64,000 bases of DNA from Vandiemenella viatica. Lineage: Eukaryota; Arthropoda; Insecta; Orthoptera; Morabidae. Positions 1-10,627 of the stretch are shown here, one piece after another; within the stretch, counting starts at the first letter, position 1; every line of letters begins with the position of its first letter. The notes beneath the pieces were generated by a model. That model saw nothing but the letters and a program-made list of their open reading frames with translations. It searched no databases and had not been told where the DNA came from. The stretch lies in assembly GCA_031002005.1 (NCBI GenBank), contig CM061914.1:190110685-190174684 (forward strand), given 5' to 3'. Made by a program: the position numbers and the translations under genes.

Positions 1-500
1 TGGAATAAAGAGGTGCCACAGAGAAGCAAGAGAGTAATCTATCACACATAGTATGTGCCTATCTTGACATATGCTGATTAAACATGGACAATGAAGAAGC
101 GGGACATCAGCAGAGTACAAGCAAGCGAAATGAAGTTTTTAAGAGGTAGAATGGGAGTTACTTAAATGGACAGAATAAGGAATGAAGTGATTAGATGCAC
201 CATAAAAGAGGAACACCTACAGGAAAGGGTAGAGAGGACCAGACTGAGATGGTATGGACATGTAAAGAGAATGGAGGTTCAGAGAATCCCAAGAAAAATC
301 CACGAAATTAAGATGCGTGGTAAACGACCCAGAGGAAGACCAAGAGATGGATGGCTGAAAGGAGTGGAGGAGGGTGTGCGCAAGAGAGGAGAGGACTGCA
401 ACAAAGTGGTGACAGAGAGGTGGTGGGATGAAAGAAGGAAATGGAGAGGCTTGTGCATGAAGCAGACCCGGCCAGAGGCTGGAAGCTGTTGAGGGTGATG
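1..500 (+). mobile_element. LINE reverse-transcriptase C-terminus (family L3), copy A
   Basis: The reading frame is broken by a stop at 163-165. It encodes RVERTRLRWYGHVKRM, then GKRPRGRPRDGW and WWDERRKWRGL, the common C-terminal signature of non-LTR retrotransposon polyproteins. It ends with the usual (GGTGATGGTGATGA)-like tail near 500. Same family as 26670-27440. Confidence 0.75.
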
Positions 501-1390
501 GTGATGACCACTTTTAAAGACAGACCGGAGAGTCTTTATCTCTTCGCAGTATCCTCAGTGTGTGGTACTGGGTCGCCTGTGGGCATCATACTCGCAGGCA
601 ACTCAAACTGACGATACTGTACTCTCAGTCGCGTCGCTTCGGAATTTCATAGTGCGAGTAGGGCCTTAAACGTTATTCTTGAAGGCTTCCTAGGCGTTTT
701 GAAGTGTAAAGTTCGTTGCTCTGACGAAAGAAAAACGTAGCTAACATTGATTCGTATGATGCCTAATTTGGTAACAATTCATTGGTTAACAAAATAATTA
801 CATTGTTGCTATTGGATGCAGTGCCGAGGTACCAGCCAGCTTACAGGTACCTCAACATTGTTAAAATGATGGGGACATTGAAACTGTTGACAGAAAGTAA
901 GCCCATAAGTACGATGAAAGAGAGACTGTACAATTGTTGGCATAAAATAGGCAATAAGTAAAGTAAGAGGGGAACATTAGAAATGCAGACATAAACTAAT
1001 TTAATCGGTAATATAAAATTTGCAAAACACATTAAAATTTGTGAAACATGTTAAAATTTGTGAAACACACTACGGTAATGAAAGAATGTAGGGTTTCTCG
1101 GTGAGTCAGTTGCATAAAATCTTCTAGGGTTTTCCGCCGGGATAGCACATGAGTTGCCTATTATATGTTTGCCATATATGTATGATCTTGAAATGACAAC
1201 TAATTTTGTCTTAATGATTAAATTCAAATTTCTATTAATGTGAACCCATTTCTTCTGTGTGATCCCCTGAGAATTGTCATGTGATGAGCCCATCATAAAT
1301 ATTATTTAATTAAAATAAATAACCTTTGCTACTTTAGCTAGCTGGCACCATACAAGGTGTTTTTCATGTCGAAACTAATACCCCGGCAGA
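500..1390. other. No gene seen
   Basis: AT-rich intronic or intergenic sequence of the duplication. Traces of the ~50-bp minisatellite appear from about 860. Short ORFs here have no recognisable content. Confidence 0.6.
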
Positions 1391-2145
1391 AGGGATATTA
1401 CAAGTTGTTGACATAAACTACGGTAATGAGTAGGGTAAAATGGGACATCACAGGGAATCAGTGATTTAAAACGGGGACATTAAAATTGGCAATATAAACA
1501 AAAGCGATCAGTAATATAAAAGAGGGATATTATCATTAATGACAAAAACTAAGATAATAAATGAAAGTAAAATGGGCATATTACAATTGTCGACATGAAC
1601 AAAGGGAATGAGTAATATAAAAGGGGGACATTATGATTATTTACAAAAAATAAGGTCATAAGTAAGGTAAAATTGGGATATTGAAACTGTTGACATAAAT
1701 GAAGGTATGCAGTAATGTAAAACCGAATATTGCAACTGGTGACAGAAACTGAGGTGACTAGTAACGTAAAAGGATGACATTACAATTGTTGATATAAACT
1801 AAGATAATAAGTAAGGTAACATGGGGACATTACAATCGGTGACATAAACTAAGGCATTCACTAACGAAAAAATGTGGACTTTACAATTGACTTGTAGACT
1901 AAGATAATCGGTAACATAAAAGACTCTACAATTGGCGACAAAGACTAAGTGTAATCGTTAAAGTAATAATAATATTTAATTTAATTGTAATGGAGCGCAC
2001 GCTCAGGTGGCAATCTCCCTACACACACATCTTCCCCCTTACCTGTACCCACCTACATTTAACCTCTAAGAATTTTAAACTTTTAACATTTTTGGTAAAT
2101 TATTCATCATTTCTCTCGGCATCCCATTCCAATCCCTGACACAGC

Positions 2146-2201
<56 letters not shown>

Positions 2202-2740
2202 ACTCTTCCCACACCCTTGTGCCTGAAATCGAGTGCCAGCTTGTGGTCATGGTCATCTTTTCCCTTCCACGCATTACTTTTAATTCTTACACCAATATCT
2301 TTCCATGCCTCATCACCAGTATACGCCTTGTACACTCCCAAGACCCTCTTCACCCTCCTCCCGTCTTCAAATGAATCCCATACCAGCTCTTTTATTATAT
2401 CTGTTACTGATTGCATTCTACGGTTATTTCCAGAAACAAATCTAGCAGCCCTTTTTGCGCCCTCTCCAACTCCTGTATTTGATACGTAAAATGTGGGTCC
2501 CATACTACACTACAATATTCGAGCAATGGTATGACCGAAGTTTTGTAACCCAATTCCTTTACTTCTCTCGTACATCCCCTCATCACTCTCTCCAACAACT
2601 GCAGAATTTTGAAACCTTTTCCTACTACCTGTCGAATGCATCCAGCCCCGTTAAGCTTGTTATCAAATGTAATGCCAAGATATAACAGGAGGAAATCAAA
2701 ATTAGCGACATAAACTAAAATAATCTGTGACGTGACCTTT
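860..2740. repeat. Decayed ~50-bp minisatellite
   Basis: Imperfect units of the form gacataaactaaggtaat-agtaaggtaaaa-ggggacattacaatt recur ten or more times, most clearly at 1395-1960, and resume at 2700 after the inserted LINE. The same array is in copy B (27790-29870). Confidence 0.75.
1962..2690 (-). mobile_element. LINE 3' fragment (family L1, 3'-hairpin family)
   Basis: On the minus strand the RT C-terminus is visible in pieces: KLNGAGCIRQVVGKGFKIL, LLERVM, LEYCSVVWDPH, ERAQK, then KGKDDHDHKLALDFRHKG and GVRDWNGMPREMMNN. The 3' end carries the hairpin-forming GGAGCGcaCGCTC-type motif near 1990-2010. A 40-plus A run at about 2153-2198 breaks the coding frame; the copy-B homologue has only 13. 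It is inserted in the minisatellite. Confidence 0.75.
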
Positions 2741-2844
2741 AAAAGGGCCAGGAAGTTACAGTGACCAAGTTATGAAGAACCGGTTGCTTGCGCCATGTGT
2801 CAACCACCTGAGGAATCCCCACCACAGGGCACTGAAAGCATTAC

Positions 2845-3108
2845 CTGTATTTTGGCGCTGTAGGTGAATCTGCCTTGGATCTGAATCAGACCCACGTCGT
2901 AGGATAAGTTGATGATATCTATCTGCGGGTGTGTGGAGTAGCCCTTGGCGCTGAAGATCACTCCGCCAGACATTATGTTGGACGACCCCGCCCGCACAGT
3001 AACCAGGACTACCTCCGGCATCATGAAGCAGTGGGCCGCCGTTATCACGAACTGCTCGCTGATGATAGCTCCGCTGCATTGGTAGCGGTTTTCATATTCC
3101 AGCGACAC
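2845..3108 (-). CDS. Duplicated SPH exon (copy A) with His57 and Asp102
   Basis: A 264-bp exon with acceptor ttttgtccag/GTG and donor CAG/gtaatg, phase 0/0, encoding the same 88 residues as 29982-30245 (TAAHC, SYDVGLI). All 12 base differences between the copies are synonymous. It sits downstream of the only last exon seen (19745-20143), so on this strand it must splice to a last exon left of position 1. No signal-peptide exon for it is visible between 3.1 and 19.7 kb; the 1-kb gap could hide one. It is either part of a second tandem SPH gene or an exon recently kept alike by gene conversion. Confidence 0.75.
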
Positions 3109-3219
3109 CTGGACAAAAACAAACAATTATTTCTACGTTCAAGCATCTGGATAAGTTACTCGCAATTTTGTGCTTTTAAACTGATTTATGAAGATTTTCA
3201 AAATTTTCTCGAAGTTTTA

Positions 3220-3895
3220 CAAAGGGTGATCAAATGAAAAGGTACGAAACGACGTAAAAACGTAACAGTTAAATATTTGCATATTCCGCCATGGGAGAAC
3301 GTAGCGAGACATCTCGGGATGCAATTGGAGTCTCTGACTTGGATCGGAGCATTCGCGGGCGCCCGCATGCGCAGTAGAGAGCAGAGGCTCTTATCAAAAG
3401 CGGCGTCCAAATGATGCGGCAGTCCGTATGAGGACAGGATGGCGTACAGGTGGGGGATGTGTACTGTGAGACACTCCGACGCCTACGCAGGTCCATCAAG
3501 AACAAAAGACCGGGGCTGCTCACGGAGGGTGTGGTTCTGCTCCATGATAACGCGCGTCCACACGTCTCCAGAGTCACACACATGGAACTGGCCAAGTTCA
3601 AGTGGGAGACGTTGGACCATCCGCCCTACAGTCCGGACATGTCGCCCTGCGATTTCCATGTGTTTGGTCCACTGAAGAAACACCTGAAACGGAAGCACTT
3701 CAACTCGGACGACGTACTCGAGGACGCTGTGAAGGACTGGGTCTCGTCACGGCCAGAGGAATTCTGGGAACAAGGAATCCTGCGGCTTGTTCATCAGTGG
3801 GATCGTTGTACTCAGGGTTATGGTGTATATTTTGAATAAAGTCTACATTTGTACCCACCGTGTCGTTTCGTACCTTTTCATTTGATCACCCCTTG
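3220..3895 (+). mobile_element. Mariner element, internally deleted, copy 1
   Basis: Bounded by TA duplications (3218-3219, 3896-3897). The 34-bp terminal inverted repeats begin caaagggtgatcaaatg / caaggggtgatcaaatg and differ at one base. Size is 676 bp where a full mariner is about 1.3 kb. It retains the C-terminal half of the transposase (3450-3839). The N-terminal DNA-binding half is missing. Confidence 0.92.
3450..3839 (+). pseudogene. Mariner transposase C-terminal half (DD34D)
   Basis: A 129-residue open frame: GDVYCETLRRLRR, LLHDNARPHVSRV (second catalytic Asp), then HPPYSPDMSPCDFHVF (third Asp). Exactly 34 residues separate the two Asp, the mariner spacing. The family needs an N-terminal HTH domain and the first catalytic Asp, both absent, so it cannot transpose on its own. 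AATAAA follows at the stop. The same deletion and ORF length recur at 18731-19120 and 30579-30968. Confidence 0.9.
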
Positions 3896-4093
3896 TATTT
3901 ATTTAATTTTTTTTTTTCACTTGGTTACATGACCATGCAGCCAGTACAATGTTATTGCTATTTCACATATTTGTGACACGGAACTACTAAAGCTGATAAC
4001 TTTCACCTAGTACTGTCTTACGGATCAATTTATAAATATTTCCAACTTGTAGATACCTGTAAGAATAAAAGACACCTTTTAGATACACACTTC

Positions 4094-4490
4094 GGAGCGT
4101 CCATAAACTAAGCCGATTGGTCTGGGGGGGGGGTTGACTGGAAATCTGCACTGGGATACCTGGGGAGCGATTTTCACAGCCAGCCCATGTAGCTTTTCAT
4201 TCATAATATTTATCACAGATAAAATCAGGTACAGAACACACAACAGCATGTGAATATTTATTATTTCAGTCATTTAATTTCCTCCGTATGTAATTTACTA
4301 GTCTGATAAAATAAAACAGTACAAAAATGTCTTCTGGTATCAATAGAGAAAAAAAGCTACGTGCTACATGGGGAGGTGGGGGGGGGGGGGGGAGGGGGAT
4401 AGAGGCTAAAGTCACGTCGGGCTACATGGGGGGGGGAGGGGGGGTTTACAGGAGGCCAAAATGGAGCTACGTGGTTTATGAACGCTCCCC
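4094..4490. mobile_element. G-rich TIR element (MITE family X), copy A
   Basis: Ends ggagcgtccataaactaag and (reverse) ggggagcgttcataaacc are inverted. The interior has long G runs (4370-4445). It is inserted in a small minisatellite with cacacttgaggtta units (to about 4680). Related copies: 31223-31621 and an arm at 56826-57070. Confidence 0.65.
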
Positions 4491-4805
4491 TCGAAGTTGT
4501 TACAAAATAGTATGATGATTAGACATACTTTAAGTTACACACTTGAGGTAATTACAGTGTAGCATAATGATAAAAGACTCATTTAAGATGTACACTTGAG
4601 GTTATCATCAAATAGTACAAACATAAGACACACACTTGTAGTTATCAATAATAATAATAAAAAAGTACTACAGACGGTAAATCTTACAATTGAATTTATT
4701 TCGTAGAAGCACTGCGGGAAAACATACATAAAACTTTACGCCAGACTTTGTATCCAAAGATTAAAGTACTCTGCAGTAAACAAATGAAACACCCTTCGTA
4801 TATGC

Positions 4806-5345
4806 TGGGAGTCCCCAAATTTTTTACCCCGTCGACCCCTTGACAGGATATTTGCCTTCTGATTGACCCCCACAAGTATTTAATAAAAACATTAAATCGT
4901 TTTTGGCATTTCTGATGCTAAGCAATAAGGAGGCCCGCATAACAACTCAACGAAATAATTTATAAAATTCACCCAATAACATTAACAGAAAAACGAGATA
5001 CTTTCCACTATTACTACAATCTCAAAAAATAGGAACAAAACTATGGATAGATGAATAAAATTCAAATAAAGACCTGCCGAAAAGAACAGATGGTTGTTTA
5101 CTGTTTTAACTTGCCACATATTTCATCATTTACTTCACATGACTTCGCAAACAGACGAGAATGATGAGCTTTACTTTAATTTAATGACCTGATTTTAGTA
5201 GAGCATTCCTATTTTCTTTCCCCTACAGTTTAATTGATTCTCTTTAGTATTAATCGACCCCCTTTCTAATTCTCTGTATTAATCGACCCCTGGAAATCTC
5301 TTATCGACCCCAAGGGGTCGGTATCGACCACTTTTGGGACCCCTA
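4806..5345. mobile_element. hAT-type MITE, copy A
   Basis: Inverted ends TGGGAGTCCCCAAA / TAGGGGTCCCAAAAG. Flanked by an 8-bp duplication, gtatatgc (4798-4805) and gtctatgc (5346-5353), 7 of 8 matching, as for hAT elements. The interior is rich in atcgaccccc motifs and has no ORF. The copy-B homologue is at about 32119-32669. Confidence 0.75.
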
Positions 5346-5700
5346 GTCTATGCACTGTTGCAACCGGTTATCGGGAGTTTGTATAGTTGTCTCTGTTACA
5401 TAGGCATCTCAGAATGTTGTGGAAAACTATAAAGACTTTCCTGCACCGCTATAAATTATATTGACACTATAAAACATACAATACAATTAATTATACAAAA
5501 TTGTTTAAAATCGTAAAAAGTCATTTTTAAATGAAATTGCGAAATGTTTAGAAGCATTATACAGCATTTTTATGATACTGAACATTCCTCAAAAGTCACA
5601 CACTAGCTCAACACATATTAACTGGCACATTATGATGATTTAAAGTTGTTTTAATGTATTGTATTGTTTTTAATATGATTACAACAGTATTTCAGTGCAT
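5346..5700. other. No gene seen
   Basis: AT-rich tail of duplication copy A. Confidence 0.6.
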
Positions 5701-6130
5701 TTAGGAAAGTATCGCAGAATGCAATCGGTAACTGATATGATTAAAGTGCAGGAATGCGGTTCATTGGAAGACAGGAGAAGGGTGAAGAGGGTCATGGGAG
5801 TGTACTAGTAGTATACTGGTGATGAGGCATGGAAATATATTGGTGTATATATGAAAAGTAGTGCGTGGAAGGGGAAAGATGACCATGACCACAAACTGGC
5901 ACTCGATTTCAGGCACAAGGGTGTGGGAAGGTTCTGTTTTTTAGGTAAGGGTGTCAGGGATTGGAATAAGTTACCAAGGGAAATGATGAATAATTTACCA
6001 AAAACTTTGAAAGAATTTTAAGTTAAAATTTTTAGAGGGCAAATGTATATGGGTGCAGGAAAAGGGGAAGTTGGGTGTGTAGGGAAATTGCCACCGGAGC
6101 GTGCGCTCCATTTCAAATTAAATTAAATTA
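5700..6130 (+). mobile_element. LINE 3' fragment (family L1)
   Basis: The plus strand shows RRRVKRVMGVY, KGKDDHDHKLALDFRHKG, GVRDWNKLPREMMNN with internal stops. It ends ccaccggagcgtgcgctccatt (6092-6113) and an (aatta)n tail at 6113-6135. It starts right at the edge of the segmental duplication. Confidence 0.75.
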
Positions 6131-6304
6131 AATTTACAGCAGTTTCAGCCATCACGATACAATAAATATTCTGTTTAAACTTTTACGCTATGTATTTATT
6201 GATGTTAAACCTGGCTTCTGGCTGTATAGAGAAAATCCGACTGACACTAAAAGAAAAAAATGTGGTAGATTGAAAATTTACTTTCATTTTCTAATATTTA
6301 TCTT

Positions 6305-6612
6305 TTTATGGCTCGTCGACGCGGGTATAGTTAGAGCTTGCATATAATGGGACGGCCGGGGGGGGGGGGGGGGAATGATGAGGAACGGGTATTCGACCAT
6401 GACCTGGTGACGAAACAATTCGCTTGGAGTGGCTTCGGAAAACCATGGGAAACACAAGTTTGATCTTCGTGTTTTCTTTTTTTTTTAAATGCTTTACGTC
6501 TCTTAACAGCGAGGTCTTTAGAGACAGGAAAGGAGTGATTTGGGAAACCATGGAAAACCCAAATCCGGCGTCCTCCCGAATGCGAACCGAGAACGCTAAC
6601 TTGATCTTCGTG
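6305..6612 (-). mobile_element. SINE inserted in an older SINE
   Basis: The outer copy (about 6305-6460) is degenerate and carries a 16-G run. The inner copy (6472-6600, poly-T at its left) is flanked by a perfect 12-bp duplication ttgatcttcgtg (6460-6471 and 6601-6612). Both show the family core ccatggaaaaccca in minus orientation. Confidence 0.75.
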
Positions 6613-6904
6613 AAGATATAGGTGAAACTATGGAATTTAATAGGATTAAAATTAAATTTTAATCAAATCGAGATAAACGTTTAATTAAAACGATTGGACT
6701 ATCAGAGTTTGCGGTGTACAGTAATAAATTTTTAATCTTACCGCGAACAGTGAATGAGTTTTCATCGACAAGTATGGGAGAATGTGTTGCGCACTCGGGT
6801 GGAAGCAATGCGTCAAACCCCCAACAACCCCCCAGGGAGTCTACAGACAACCTGTCGACTCCTCTATCATTATTTCTATTAGGTGTTTTTTCGTCACAAG
6901 CTAT
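6613..6904. other. No gene seen
   Basis: AT-rich sequence; the short ORFs have no family features. Confidence 0.5.
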
Positions 6905-7735
6905 TATGTCCCTTCATACCTAACCGAACTCAATAAACGAGGTATCGTTTTAAATTTCAACGCTTAAAGGGCAAAAATGACAATATTTCTACAATGCGTT
7001 TTCTTGTACCACGACCCATTTAGGGGGCGTCCATAAATTACGTGAGGTGAAATAGGAGTTGGGAGGGGGTCCGGCAAAATCTCACCAAGGGGCGAGGGGG
7101 GTCAACGGAGATGGCACGTGAGGTTTTGGAAATTTTTGTTGGACTGTGGAGCTAAAAAAGTCTACAAATGACGCGAAAGTCGATTTTAGGGGAGGATTTC
7201 GTCGAAAGGTGGGGTTGTAACCTGGTTGGAAGGGAGAGACCTAAAAAAAAGGTCTCTAAAAGTTCCGAGGGAGATTTCTACTGGGGGGGCCTCACGAACC
7301 AGATCACACCCGAGGGGGGGGGGGAGTCGGACCACATCTCACGAAATCTTACCAGAGGGAGGGGGGAGCCGGAAATCTGGAAAAACACTCATAAAATTTA
7401 TGGATGTCGCCTTATCTCCCTGTATTCATAACCAAAATCGATAAATCAAGTATCATTTAAAGATTAAGATCTCGCTTTGGTGACATCACGTATTAAGAAA
7501 GTAATTTTTTCGGAATTCGACCCTTAAAGGGCAAAAGTATTAATATTTCTACTACGCATTTTTGTGTCACGAGACATTTATCATCCTTGATATCTAATCG
7601 ATAGAGATAAAAATGATGTATCATTTTAAAGATTTATGATTCCGCTGTGGTCAAATCATATTTTAAGAAAAGAATTTTTCGAAATTTGATCCTTAAAGGG
7701 CAAAACTATCGTTATTTCCAGTAGGTATAAAAGGC
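6905..7735. repeat. Three diverged tandem units of ~165-175 bp
   Basis: The phrase ccttaaagggcaaaa recurs near 6963, 7526 and 7690, preceded each time by ...gataaatcaagtatcattttaaagat-like sequence. Removing the MITE at 7023-7411 restores a spacing of about 165-175 bp. Confidence 0.6.
7023..7411. mobile_element. MITE with GGGGCGTCCATAAATTACG ends (family M), copy 1
   Basis: The left end gggggcgtccataaattacg is inverted to the right end ataaaatttatggatgtcgcc. The interior is G-rich with repeated ctcac/gtgag motifs and has no transposase. Same family as 19150-19535. Confidence 0.7.
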
Positions 7736-7779
7736 CGGAGTGAGCCCACACAAAAGAATTTGATACATTGTATCATTCT

Positions 7780-7960
7780 ATTGTTCTCCCCCTCCCACCT
7801 GTCAATCATTTTCACACCTCTATTGTTCTCCCCCCTCCCACCTGTCAATCATTTTCACACCTATTGTTCTCTCCCCCCTCCCACTTGACTAACCACTTGA
7901 CTTGAGGGCCACTTGACTAACCACTTGACTTGAGGGCCACTTGACTAACCTCAGTTACAC
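7780..7960. repeat. C-rich minisatellite
   Basis: Three units of tattgttctcccccctcccac (about 41-45 bp), then repeats of ccacttgactaaccacttgacttgaggg. Confidence 0.7.
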
Positions 7961-8030
7961 CCCTATTGTCCTTGACCACGCCCCCTTTTCCTCCCCTCCC
8001 CCTCCCTCCCCCCTCTCCTACACTAACCCC

Positions 8031-8402
8031 AGCTTCACCACCCTAGTACCAGCTGTCGATTCTATTGCTCTTTTGCCAGCCCATATTCGCCTGGAGTGAC
8101 TTGAGTAAAAACAAGAAAATGGATGCTCAGACGGGGGTTCGAACCAGAGCCAACCTCAGCTTCACCACCCTAGTACCAGCTGTCGATTCTATTGCTCTTT
8201 TGCCAGCCCATATTCGCCTGGAGTGATTTGAGTAAAACGAGAAAATGGATGCTCAGAAGGGGGTTCGAACCAGAGCCAACCTCAGCTTCACCACCCTAGT
8301 ACCAGCTGTCGATTCTATTGCTCTTTTGCCAGCCCATATTCGCCTGGAGTGATTTGAGTAAAACGAGCAAATGGATGCTCAGACGGGGGTTCGAACCAGA
8401 GC
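8031..8402. repeat. 126-bp tandem repeat, three copies, SINE-derived
   Basis: Units start at agcttcaccaccctag at 8031, 8158 and 8284 (127 and 126 bp apart). Each ends with tcgcctggagtgatttgag and gctcagacgggggttcgaac, which are the core and the Pol III B-box region of the local SINE in minus orientation. Confidence 0.85.
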
Positions 8403-8502
8403 CCTCCTAAATGCGCAGTCATTGCGTGCCAGTATGGCGTTACACCTCTTTGTCATTAGAGTCGCGGAAAACGGCGGCCTGGGGTGAATCTGAATATGAA
8501 TG

Positions 8503-9345
8503 CTCAGACGGGGATTCGAACCAGCGATCGTTGTTTGACGGCATTCAATGGACGGGAATAAGCAATATACTTTATATTGAGCGCTTAATAAAATGCGATT
8601 TAAACCATCTTTAAACATACGACGAACGAGAATATGTATGCTCAGACGGGATTCGAACCAGCGATCGTTGTTTGACGGCATTCAATGGACGGGAATAAGC
8701 AATATACTTTATATTGAGCGCTTAATAAAATGCGATTTAAACCATCTTTAAACATACGACGAACGAGAATATGTATGCTCAGACGGGATTCGAACCAGCG
8801 ATCGTTGTTTGACGGCATTCAATGGACGGGAATAAGCAATATACTTTATATTGAGCGCTTAATAAAATGCGATTTAAACCATCTTTAAACATACGACGAA
8901 CGAGAATATGTATGCTCAGACGGGATTCGAACCAGCGATCGTTGTTTGACGGCATTCAATGGACGGGAATAAGCAATATACTTTATATTGAGCGCTTAAT
9001 AAAATGCGATTTAAACCATCTTTAAACATACGACGAACGAGAATATGTATGCTCAGACGGGATTCGAACCAGCGATCGTTGTTTGACGGCATTCAATGGA
9101 CGGGAATAAGCAATATACTTTATATTGAGCGCTTAATAAAATGCGATTTAAACCATCTTTAAACATACGACGAACGAGAATATGTATGCTCAGACGGGAT
9201 TCGAACCAGCGATCGTTGTTTGACGGCATTCAATGGACGGGAATAAGCAATATACTTTATATTGAGCGCTTAATAAAATGCGATTTAAACCAATGAGGTT
9301 TCTTTCTTAAGTTAGGAATTAATGTCTTTAAACATACGACGAAAA
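8503..9345. repeat. 137-bp satellite, about six copies
   Basis: Units begin gctcagacgggattcgaacc with ctcagacgg at 8504, 8641, 8778, 8915, 9052 and 9189, exactly 137 bp apart. The copies are almost identical. The last is broken by about 30 bp of other sequence at 9292. Each unit holds a B-box-like ggttcgaatcc on the minus strand. The first unit runs on from the 126-bp array. Confidence 0.92.
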
Positions 9346-9627
9346 CACATTTCTGAAAACTCATTTAACGTAATATTAAGCACGTCATTTCTACCCCAAT
9401 CACACTAAGTACGATGATAAAATTTATACAGCGTTGATTGAAAAAACCTGAGCTTTCTATTTACCTAAAAAATACTTTAAAAAAAACAATATTTCCGATA
9501 GCTGATAACAAATTTCGCTCGTTGAGCCAGAGGTTGCTGCCCTAAAGAGGGGTCGAGTCTAACACAATGCTCCCTTTTGTTATCGCCACTCGACCGCGCC
9601 AGCTGCTCAGCCTGTAACTCAACTTCA
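9346..9627. other. No gene seen
   Basis: AT-rich sequence running into the assembly gap. Confidence 0.5.
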
Positions 9628-10627
9628 NNNNNNNNNNNNNNNNNNNNNNNNNNNNNNNNNNNNNNNNNNNNNNNNNNNNNNNNNNNNNNNNNNNNNNNNN
9701 NNNNNNNNNNNNNNNNNNNNNNNNNNNNNNNNNNNNNNNNNNNNNNNNNNNNNNNNNNNNNNNNNNNNNNNNNNNNNNNNNNNNNNNNNNNNNNNNNNNN
9801 NNNNNNNNNNNNNNNNNNNNNNNNNNNNNNNNNNNNNNNNNNNNNNNNNNNNNNNNNNNNNNNNNNNNNNNNNNNNNNNNNNNNNNNNNNNNNNNNNNNN
9901 NNNNNNNNNNNNNNNNNNNNNNNNNNNNNNNNNNNNNNNNNNNNNNNNNNNNNNNNNNNNNNNNNNNNNNNNNNNNNNNNNNNNNNNNNNNNNNNNNNNN
10001 NNNNNNNNNNNNNNNNNNNNNNNNNNNNNNNNNNNNNNNNNNNNNNNNNNNNNNNNNNNNNNNNNNNNNNNNNNNNNNNNNNNNNNNNNNNNNNNNNNNN
10101 NNNNNNNNNNNNNNNNNNNNNNNNNNNNNNNNNNNNNNNNNNNNNNNNNNNNNNNNNNNNNNNNNNNNNNNNNNNNNNNNNNNNNNNNNNNNNNNNNNNN
10201 NNNNNNNNNNNNNNNNNNNNNNNNNNNNNNNNNNNNNNNNNNNNNNNNNNNNNNNNNNNNNNNNNNNNNNNNNNNNNNNNNNNNNNNNNNNNNNNNNNNN
10301 NNNNNNNNNNNNNNNNNNNNNNNNNNNNNNNNNNNNNNNNNNNNNNNNNNNNNNNNNNNNNNNNNNNNNNNNNNNNNNNNNNNNNNNNNNNNNNNNNNNN
10401 NNNNNNNNNNNNNNNNNNNNNNNNNNNNNNNNNNNNNNNNNNNNNNNNNNNNNNNNNNNNNNNNNNNNNNNNNNNNNNNNNNNNNNNNNNNNNNNNNNNN
10501 NNNNNNNNNNNNNNNNNNNNNNNNNNNNNNNNNNNNNNNNNNNNNNNNNNNNNNNNNNNNNNNNNNNNNNNNNNNNNNNNNNNNNNNNNNNNNNNNNNNN
10601 NNNNNNNNNNNNNNNNNNNNNNNNNNN
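9628..10627. other. Assembly gap, exactly 1,000 N
   Basis: The round length suggests a placeholder of unknown true size. The sequence right of the gap is already inside the 124-bp satellite; the left side is not. Confidence 0.97.

Larger units (their letters stand above)
1..5688. repeat. Segmental duplication, copy A
   Basis: Co-linear with 26932-33001: LINE tail, ~50-bp minisatellite, LINE, SPH exon, mariner, G-rich TIR element, hAT-like MITE, in the same order. It begins at the window edge, so its left end is unknown. The right end falls near a shared ...gattacaacag, after which the copies differ. Copy B has an extra SINE (29221-29462) and about 180 bp near 31.8-32.0 kb absent here. Because both copies hold the mariner at the same site, the mariner came first. 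Confidence 0.9.

Noticed and set aside
3483..3698. Antisense ORFs over the mariner copies
   Set aside because: Mirror frames of the transposase; the same shadows appear in the other copies.
4327..4515. Gly-rich ORF
   Set aside because: Produced by G runs of the TIR element.
8503..9345. CRISPR-like regular repeats
   Set aside because: Units are contiguous 137-bp satellite monomers with no variable spacers, in a eukaryotic genome.
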